DNA of 5,650 bases from Geobacteraceae bacterium (lineage in GTDB: Bacteria > Desulfobacterota > Desulfuromonadia > Geobacterales > Geobacteraceae), in the NCBI GenBank assembly GCA_012797715.1, contig JAAZOO010000541.1, positions 1 through 5,650 of the forward strand, given 5' to 3'. The notes beneath the pieces are model-generated. The model had not been told where the DNA came from. It was given only the letters and a program-made list of their open reading frames with translations, and did no database searches. The translations under genes and the position numbers were made by a program. Position 1 is the first letter of the stretch. Every line of letters starts with the position of its first letter. This document shows, in pieces, positions 1 to 4,358 of this stretch.

Positions 1-481
1 CAACGGCAGGATCCGGCAGACCGGCTCTGGCAGGGAGGTCTACGCCCGCCCCGCGACCCGTGAGGTGGTGGATTTTCTGGGCATCAGAAACCTTTTCGCG
101 GTAAACATGATACAAAGCTCCGCCAGGGAGACAACCTTCTGGTGCGGGGAACTGAAAAAGGAGTTCGTTCTTCCGGCAGCCATCTCTCCCCATCAGTCAC
201 CGGCGGCCGGAACCGGCCGCACCATCGGCATCCGGCCGGAAAACGCCGTGATCAGCAAACCCGAAGCCGCCGTCCACTGGGGGGACAATTTCCTGGACGG
301 GACCGTGGAGGGGGTCTTCATGAAGGGAGCTTCCCATACCGTGCTGGTTCGGCCCGCCGGTTCGAGCCGCGTCATCGAAGTGGAGGTGGCGGATTGCTCC
401 TTCAAGAAATTCAACCCCGTCAAAGGGATGAAGATCACCATCCTGCTCAGGGCGGAACACTTCTTCCTGCTCGGGAAGTGA
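1..481 (+). CDS. ABC transporter ATP-binding protein, C-terminal part (5' end outside window)
   Basis: This is the 3' end of an importer ATPase gene of the ModC/PotA/CysA class. The frame starts at base 2, 159 residues are visible, and the stop is TGA at 479-481. The fragment opens with the end of the nucleotide-binding domain: a G-R-I-x-Q-x-G stretch, then EVYARP and VDFLGIRNLF (fragment residues about 12-32), the usual linker into the regulatory domain. The rest is a TOBE-type beta domain with the IGIRPEN motif (75-81) and a C-terminal strand ending in LLRAEHFFLLGK. In this family the ATPase dimer powers uptake through a membrane permease, and the TOBE domain binds ligand or regulates transport. 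Walker A, Walker B and the signature motif lie upstream and cannot be checked. The substrate (molybdate, tungstate, sulfate, polyamine, iron or sugar) cannot be decided from this part. The family assignment is firm; the subfamily is inference. Confidence 0.88.
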   Translation, partial: NGRIRQTGSGREVYARPATREVVDFLGIRNLFAVNMIQSSARETTFWCGELKKEFVLPAAISPHQSPAAGTGRTIGIRPENAVISKPEAAVHWGDNFLDGTVEGVFMKGASHTVLVRPAGSSRVIEVEVADCSFKKFNPVKGMKITILLRAEHFFLLGK

Positions 482-594
482 GAGAGCCGGCGTCCGCCAG
501 GAAAGCCATGCTGCAGTGGGATACCATGAGAACACGGCGCTTTGAGGTAGACACCTCGGCTGTTACCGGCGGAATAGGAAAGAGAAGCAAGGGA
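482..594. other. Convergent intergenic gap without a canonical terminator
   Basis: This gap separates the ends of the ABC ATPase gene and nhaA, which face each other. The only clear structure is a short perfect inverted repeat, GAGGT-AGAC-ACCTC, at 544-557. It has a 5-bp stem and a 4-nt loop, and no T-run follows it on either strand, so it is a poor intrinsic terminator. No credible gene is seen here. Confidence 0.4.
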
Positions 595-1761
595 TCACCT
601 TGACAGCTGACGGTATTGTTTCTTGCGAAGGCCGACGAATCTCGCAAGGACAATCGCCACGGGAAACGCTGCGATGCTGAACATGGCTCCCATTTTTGCC
701 GCTCCCTGGATGCCGGGATCGGTGAATGCCTCTCCCGCAACAAACAGTGCGACGGTGAAGCCGATGCCGGCGATAACCCCCGCCACCAGCAGATCCCGTT
801 TCTTCATGCCGTCCGGCAGGGGGAATCCCAGCTTCTTCCCCAGCAATCCGAAGGAGAAGATGCCGACGGCCTTGCCCACCAGCAGGGAAAGGAGCACGAG
901 CCAGGTGGCCGTACCCACCCCCGCGAACGCGACTCCGGCATTTGCCAGGCCGAACATGAACAGCCCGAAATCCACGATGATCTTCCAGTCGTGCTCGAAA
1001 CAGGACAGGGTCGAACGGTCCCGGGGGTCTTCTTCGAAGAGGTGCTTGGATTCGCGGTTCCTGTGGGGAAGAAAGGGCACGATGAACACCAGGGCCAATG
1101 CCGGGTGGAGGTGGGCCTCATGGAGGCCGAACCAGCTGGGTACTCCGCCAAGCAGCAGGTACGGCCAGTAGCTCTTCACCTTCGCGCTTCGCAGGACCCA
1201 GGCAGCACCCATCCCGGCCACGGTCAGCAGCAACCAGAGGGGCTCCGCCGGAACCGACGGATCCGGGTAGAATACGGCGATTATGGCCAGGCCTATCGCG
1301 TCATCGGCGATGGCCAGGAGCAGAAGGAAGGAGATTGCCGGATGGCCGTCGCCGAACACCAGCCGCGCCGCCAGCCATGCCAGGGCGATGTCGGTGGCCG
1401 TGGGAATGCCCCAGCCGTTGGTGAAGGCCGGAGCGCCGAACAGCGCATTCAGCATCAGATAGACCGCTACCGGGCCGAGAACTCCGCCGAGGGTGGCGAG
1501 GAGCGGGTTGACGGCCTTGCGCGGCGGGTTCAGGTCTCCGCCGGGGAGGCAACTCTGGGTAATCTCCACGGCCGCGATGCCGAAGAAGAACACCATGAAC
1601 AGCTCGTTGGTGACAAAGTGGAAGCTGAAGGGGCCGAGAAAATGATTATGGTCGAAATAGGCGTACCCCGAAGGGTCCAGATTCGCCCACAGGATCGCGA
1701 CGACAACCCCGGAGATGAGGGGAACGGAGAACTCCCGGAGCAGATTGATTCTCTTTCTCAT
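595..1761 (-). CDS. nhaA: Na+/H+ antiporter NhaA
   Basis: This encodes a 388-residue inner-membrane protein that exports Na+ (or Li+) in exchange for H+, for pH and sodium homeostasis. The length equals that of E. coli NhaA, and about a dozen hydrophobic segments are visible. The catalytic residues are present: Asp124 in IPTATDIALAW (E. coli D133), the Asp153-Asp154 pair in LAIADDAIGL (D163/D164), and Lys297 in VGKAVGI (K300). The family segment GLANAGVAF is at 271-279. A His-rich stretch, GLHEAHLHPAL (212-222), lies where E. coli has the shorter GVHATLA including pH-sensing H225, so this region differs from the enterobacterial form. The loop at about 231-260 is charged. The ATG (1761-1759) overlaps the cupin gene's TGA as ATGA. 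Its own Shine-Dalgarno, GGGAG, is 11 nt away and mediocre, which fits translational coupling. It is the last gene of the minus-strand run. Identity is very secure; its link to sugar genes is unexplained. Confidence 0.97.
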   Translation of the reverse strand: MRKRINLLREFSVPLISGVVVAILWANLDPSGYAYFDHNHFLGPFSFHFVTNELFMVFFFGIAAVEITQSCLPGGDLNPPRKAVNPLLATLGGVLGPVAVYLMLNALFGAPAFTNGWGIPTATDIALAWLAARLVFGDGHPAISFLLLLAIADDAIGLAIIAVFYPDPSVPAEPLWLLLTVAGMGAAWVLRSAKVKSYWPYLLLGGVPSWFGLHEAHLHPALALVFIVPFLPHRNRESKHLFEEDPRDRSTLSCFEHDWKIIVDFGLFMFGLANAGVAFAGVGTATWLVLLSLLVGKAVGIFSFGLLGKKLGFPLPDGMKKRDLLVAGVIAGIGFTVALFVAGEAFTDPGIQGAAKMGAMFSIAAFPVAIVLARFVGLRKKQYRQLSR

Positions 1762-2141
1762 CGATTATCCGTCTCCCGGGCCGTCACCTCTCCCTGGGGC
1801 TCCGCGCGGCGGTAGTCGTCGTCGAAGCGCACGATGTCGTCCTCTCCCAGGTATTCTCCGCTCTGCACCTCGATGATGATGAGGGGGATGATTCCCGGAT
1901 TCTCCAGACGGTGCAGCTTGCCCATGGGGATGAAGGTGGACTCGTTGACGTTCACGACGGCCACTGCGTCGCCATTGGTGACCCGGGCGGTGCCGGACAC
2001 GACGATCCAGTGCTCGCTCCGATGGTGGTGCATCTGCAGGGAGAGTCGATGGCCGGGCAGCACCTCAATCCTCTTTATCTTGTAGCTCTTGTTTTCTTCC
2101 AGGACGGTGTAGCTGCCCCAGGGTCGTTCTCCCCTCTCCAT
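1758..2141 (-). CDS. Stand-alone cupin, ManC C-terminal-type mannose-6-phosphate isomerase
   Basis: This 127-residue single-domain protein matches the C-terminal type II phosphomannose isomerase domain of bifunctional ManC/AlgA. Motifs in order: RPWGSY (6-11), PGHRLSLQMHHHRSEHW (29-45), FIPMGKLHRLENPG (70-83) and EVQSGEYLGEDDIVR (91-105). His38, Glu43 or His44, and His77 are the likely metal ligands by analogy with cupins. The GDP-mannose pyrophosphorylase domain that normally precedes it is absent. In the family this domain interconverts mannose-6-phosphate and fructose-6-phosphate; activity of the isolated domain is inferred. The ATG at 2141 is chosen because AGGAAGG lies 4 nt upstream and the family match starts at once; an open frame continues to 2540 but is only a shadow of rfbD. 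The start lies inside rfbD by 67 bp, and the stop overlaps the nhaA start as ATGA. An alternative is a regulatory or binding cupin. Confidence 0.9.
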   Translation of the reverse strand: MERGERPWGSYTVLEENKSYKIKRIEVLPGHRLSLQMHHHRSEHWIVVSGTARVTNGDAVAVVNVNESTFIPMGKLHRLENPGIIPLIIIEVQSGEYLGEDDIVRFDDDYRRAEPQGEVTARETDNR

Positions 2142-2971
2142 GATTCCTTCCTCTCTTTCAGGTATTGTTTCAGTGCCTCTTCCCACCCTTCGGGAACGAA
2201 GCCCGTGTCCCGCATCAGCTTGGAGCAGTCCAGGACGGAATAGCGGGGCCGGGGCGCGGGCCGCCCCAGTTCCTCGGTAGTGATGGGCCTGACCCGCGTC
2301 CCTAACCCCGCCTCCCGGAAAATGGCCCGGCTGAAATCGCACCAGGAACAGGAACCGGAACCGGCCGCATGATAGGTTCCCCGCAGGTCTTTCTCTATGA
2401 GGGCACGGACGGCACGGCACAGGTCCACCGTCCACGTGGGAGAGCCCACCTGATCGTGCACCACCGCGACCTCGTCCCGCTCCCGGCCAAGGCGGAGCAT
2501 GGTCTCCACGAAGTTTTTCCCGTGGAGTCCGTAGAGCCACTGGGTGCGTACGATCAGGTGGTCGGGATTGAGGCGGGCGTTCTCCTCACCGGCCAGCTTG
2601 GATTGGCCGTAGACGCTCAGAGGGCGCACGGGATCGTCCTCTTGCCACGGCGCCCCCTTGCTCCCGTCGAACACGTAGTCGGAGCTAACCTGCACCAGCT
2701 TGGCGCCGATCTCCCGCGTCGCCACGGCCAGCGTGCGCACCCCGTCGCCGTTCACGGCGAACGCCCTCTCGCGCTCCCTTTCACAGCCGTCCACGTCGGT
2801 ATAGGCGATGGCGTTGATAACGACCGCGGGTCTGAGCTCCGTCAGGACTTTCGATACCGCGGCAGGGTCCGTGATCTCCATGTCGGCGCGGCCCACGCCA
2901 CAGGCCCCGGCTCCGAAGACCTCCATCAGATCGCGCCCCAGCATGCCCCGGGCGCCGGCGACGAGTATCAT
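2075..2971 (-). CDS. rfbD: dTDP-4-dehydrorhamnose reductase (RfbD/RmlD)
   Basis: This encodes a 298-residue cytoplasmic short-chain dehydrogenase that reduces dTDP-4-dehydro-L-rhamnose with NAD(P)H to dTDP-L-rhamnose, the last step of the pathway. The cofactor motif GxxGxxG is at Gly6/Gly9/Gly12 (GARGMLG). SSDYVFDG is at 96-103. The catalytic Tyr121-xxx-Lys125 pair is in SVYGQSK. QVGSPTWTVDL (174-184) is the usual family segment near the sugar-nucleotide site. The ATG at 2971 is chosen because the Rossmann strand MILVAGARG starts there, GGAG lies 7 nt upstream, and the start overlaps the rfbB stop as ATGA; an upstream in-frame start (3037) would add 22 unrelated residues. The last 21 or so residues, after LKERKESW, are coded inside the downstream cupin gene and look like an extension beyond the usual family end. 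The stop is TAA at 2077-2075. Identity is secure. Confidence 0.96.
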   Translation of the reverse strand: MILVAGARGMLGRDLMEVFGAGACGVGRADMEITDPAAVSKVLTELRPAVVINAIAYTDVDGCERERERAFAVNGDGVRTLAVATREIGAKLVQVSSDYVFDGSKGAPWQEDDPVRPLSVYGQSKLAGEENARLNPDHLIVRTQWLYGLHGKNFVETMLRLGRERDEVAVVHDQVGSPTWTVDLCRAVRALIEKDLRGTYHAAGSGSCSWCDFSRAIFREAGLGTRVRPITTEELGRPAPRPRYSVLDCSKLMRDTGFVPEGWEEALKQYLKERKESWRGENDPGAATPSWKKTRATR

Positions 2972-4044
2972 GGGCGGTCTCCGTACATCTTTTCGTAGTA
3001 GTCGCGGTAGGCGCCGGAGGTCACCTTTCGCACCCACTCCTGGTTTGCCAGGTACCAGTCAACGGTCTCTTCAATCCCCTTCGCAAAGGTATAGGACGGC
3101 TCCCACCCCAGCTCGCTCCGCATCTTGGAGGCGTCGATGGCGTAGCGCCGGTCATGTCCGGGCCGATCCGCGACAAAGGTGATGAGCTTGCGGTTCTCTC
3201 CGGGAGCCCGTCCCCGTTTCCTGTCCAGCAGGTCGCAGACGAGATTCACGATATCGATGTTGCGCCGCTCGTTATTGCCGCCGATGTTGTAGACACCTCC
3301 GGGGACGCCCCGTTTCAGGACGGTTTCCACGGCACGGGAATGGTCCTTGACATGGAGCCAGTCGCGCACGTTGAGGCCGTCGCCGTATACCGGAAGGGGC
3401 CTTTCCGAAAGGATATTGTGGATCATGAGGGGTATCAGCTTTTCCGGGAACTGGTACGGCCCGTAGTTGTTGGAGCATCGGGTAGTGAGTGTCGGAAATC
3501 CGTACGTCTCGTGGTACGCCCGCACCAGGAGGTCCGCTCCCGCCTTGCTCGCCGAGTAGGGGGAATTGGCCGCCAGGGGAGTGGACTCGGTGAAAAACCC
3601 GTCAGGGCCCAGGCTCCCGTAGACCTCGTCGGTGGATACCTGGAGGAACCGGAAATCGTCCCCTCCCTTTGCGCGCCAGTGCTTCCGGCTCTCCTCCAGC
3701 AGGACCTGGGTCCCGAGCACGTTGGTGCGGACGAACACCTCCGGGCCGGCGATGGAGCGATCCACGTGGGATTCGGCCGCGAAGTGAACCACGGCGTCGA
3801 TCCTTTCACGGCGCAGGGTGTCCGCGACCAGGTCCGTGTCGCACACATCACCCTTTATGAAGGAGTAGCGCGGGTCAGCCTCCACCCCTTTCAAGTTTTC
3901 CAGGTTGCCGGCGTAGGTCAGCAGATCCAGGTTGACCACACGGGCTGCGGGATTCCCTTCCAGGAAATGGTGGATGAAGTTGGAGCCGATGAATCCGGCG
4001 CCGCCGGTGACGAGAACGGAACAAGGGGTGAAGGTATCGGGCAT
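2968..4044 (-). CDS. rfbB: dTDP-glucose 4,6-dehydratase (RfbB/RmlB)
   Basis: This encodes a 358-residue extended short-chain dehydrogenase/reductase that converts dTDP-D-glucose to dTDP-4-dehydro-6-deoxy-D-glucose with bound NAD+, the second step to dTDP-L-rhamnose and other deoxysugars. The NAD motif TGGAGFIG has Gly14/Gly17/Gly20. HFAAESHVDRS is at 88-97. The catalytic Thr138-Asp139-Glu140 lie in VSTDEVYG, and Tyr163/Lys167 in SPYSASK. RCSNNYGPYQFPEKLIP (189-205) and DRPGHDRRYAIDASK (293-307) are RmlB signatures, separating it from UDP-galactose epimerase. Length is typical. The ATG at 4044 is preferred because AGGAG sits 7 nt upstream and homology starts just after; a GTG at 4095 would add 17 unconvincing residues. 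It is first in the minus-strand run and overlaps rfbD as ATGA. A promoter candidate lies about 90 bp upstream. The product also feeds other dTDP-sugar branches, so rhamnose is the likely but not the only end product. Confidence 0.97.
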   Translation of the reverse strand: MPDTFTPCSVLVTGGAGFIGSNFIHHFLEGNPAARVVNLDLLTYAGNLENLKGVEADPRYSFIKGDVCDTDLVADTLRRERIDAVVHFAAESHVDRSIAGPEVFVRTNVLGTQVLLEESRKHWRAKGGDDFRFLQVSTDEVYGSLGPDGFFTESTPLAANSPYSASKAGADLLVRAYHETYGFPTLTTRCSNNYGPYQFPEKLIPLMIHNILSERPLPVYGDGLNVRDWLHVKDHSRAVETVLKRGVPGGVYNIGGNNERRNIDIVNLVCDLLDRKRGRAPGENRKLITFVADRPGHDRRYAIDASKMRSELGWEPSYTFAKGIEETVDWYLANQEWVRKVTSGAYRDYYEKMYGDRP

Positions 4045-4051
4045 GACAACT

Positions 4052-4056
4052 CTCCT
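4052..4056 (-). promoter_or_regulatory. Ribosome binding site that fixes the rfbB start
   Basis: AGGAG on the minus strand lies 7 nt before the ATG at 4044. This supports that start over the in-frame GTG at 4095. Confidence 0.75.
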
Positions 4057-4102
4057 GTGCCGGACAGTGCCGGTGACATGTTTCGCCGCGCACACTGCCG
4101 GA

Positions 4103-4154
4103 GCATTTCAAAAAACCGGTGATTTCAATTGGAAAAGATAGCACAAGGAAATGC
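4103..4154. repeat. Inverted repeat GCATTTC/GAAATGC flanking the rfbB -10 element
   Basis: GCATTTC (4103-4109) and its exact reverse complement GAAATGC (4148-4154) bracket the putative rfbB -10 box and start site with a 38-bp spacer. A near-palindrome centred on CAATTG (4126-4131) sits between them, at about the predicted +1. The pair may be an operator or chance; 7-bp arms are short. Confidence 0.3.
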
Positions 4155-4164
4155 GACAAAACAA
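4135..4164 (-). promoter_or_regulatory. Candidate promoter for rfbB-rfbD-cupin-nhaA
   Basis: Reading on the minus strand, a -35-like TTGTTT (4164-4159), an 18-nt spacer and TATCTT (4140-4135) are seen. A TGC extended -10 element directly precedes the -10 box. Transcription would start near 4128 and leave a leader of about 84 nt. The match is moderate (TATCTT is 4/6, TTGTTT is 3/6), but the position and the extended -10 support it. Confidence 0.45.
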
Positions 4165-4205
4165 TCCCTGATGCCGCGCCGCTGCGATTCTCCCCCCTTC
4201 AGAGG

Positions 4206-4221
4206 CGCCGTCCCCACGGCG
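4206..4221. other. Small intergenic hairpin
   Basis: CGCCGT-CCCC-ACGGCG forms a perfect 6-bp stem with a 4-nt loop between the two divergent promoters. No T-run follows, so it is not an intrinsic terminator. The role is unknown and it could be chance in GC-rich DNA. Confidence 0.3.
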
Positions 4222-4259
4222 GAACCGTTGTTGAAGCGGGATTCTGCTCAGGGATTTGT

Positions 4260-4287
4260 TTGAAACGGCTCACTGTTTTGCTATACT
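4260..4287 (+). promoter_or_regulatory. Strong sigma70-type promoter for sucA
   Basis: TTGAAA (4260-4265) and TATACT (4282-4287) are separated by 16 bp. TGC directly before the -10 box adds an extended -10 element. The predicted start is near 4294, giving a leader of about 65 nt. It is the best promoter match in the window and correctly placed for sucA. Two direct copies of CGCACCC (4291-4297 and 4300-4306) overlap the predicted start site. Confidence 0.72.
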
Positions 4288-4311
4288 GTGCGCACCCTTC
4301 GCACCCCTGTT

Positions 4312-4331
4312 CCCCTGTGCCGACACAGGGG
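4312..4331 (+). other. sucA leader hairpin 1
   Basis: CCCCTGTG-CCGA-CACAGGGG is a perfect 8-bp stem with a 4-nt loop, lying about 20 nt after the predicted transcription start. It is stable and GC-rich, with no U-run after it. It may stabilise the mRNA or bind a regulator, or, as a DNA palindrome, act as an operator. The structure is seen directly; its role is inference. Confidence 0.55.
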
Positions 4332-4348
4332 GGGCGCGGAGCGCCTCC
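4330..4348 (+). other. sucA leader hairpin 2, next to the ribosome binding site
   Basis: The core is GGCGC-GGA-GCGCC (4333-4345), which can extend outwards by one G-U and two G-C pairs to 4330-4348. The extended form competes for a base or two with hairpin 1 and ends right before the Shine-Dalgarno GGAG (4349-4352). That GGAG can instead pair with CUCC at 4345-4348, but only as a palindrome without a loop, so that pairing would need another molecule or a longer-range fold. Confidence 0.4.
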
Positions 4349-4358
4349 GGAGTTCTCC

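Larger units (their letters stand above)
4045..4358. other. Divergent intergenic region between rfbB and sucA
   Basis: This 314-bp region has no credible gene. It holds a minus-strand promoter candidate (4135-4164), a small hairpin (4206-4221), a strong plus-strand promoter (4260-4287) and two leader hairpins before sucA. TGCCGG occurs three times at 4058, 4068 and 4096, and CCGGTGA twice at 4070 and 4116, all within the rfbB leader. The central stretch, about 4165-4250, is GC-rich, and I see nothing else in it. Confidence 0.7.

Noticed and set aside
544..557. Intrinsic terminator at the GAGGT/ACCTC inverted repeat
   Set aside because: The stem is only 5 bp and no T-run follows on either strand.
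616..1815. Long plus-strand open frame (399 codons) opposite nhaA
   Set aside because: The translation is charged, Gln/Glu/Gly/Arg-rich and without a family motif. It mirrors the codon bias of nhaA, which has clear catalytic residues.
2142..2540. N-terminal extension of the cupin frame upstream of 2141
   Set aside because: It lies in a shadow frame inside rfbD and gives Arg/Gly/Pro-rich sequence unlike any domain. The cupin homology begins at the ATG at 2141, which has a good Shine-Dalgarno.
4045..4095. Longer RfbB starting at GTG 4095
   Set aside because: The extra 17 residues do not resemble the family, and AGGAG is correctly spaced for the ATG at 4044.
3154..4122. Plus-strand open frame (322 codons) opposite rfbB
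   Set aside because: It is a shadow frame of a well-supported rfbB, with no recognisable domain, and it conflicts with the rfbB promoter and start.
4312..4348. Riboswitch in the sucA leader
   Set aside because: Two small hairpins in about 65 nt are too little for a known aptamer class (for example TPP), and no conserved riboswitch core was recognised.
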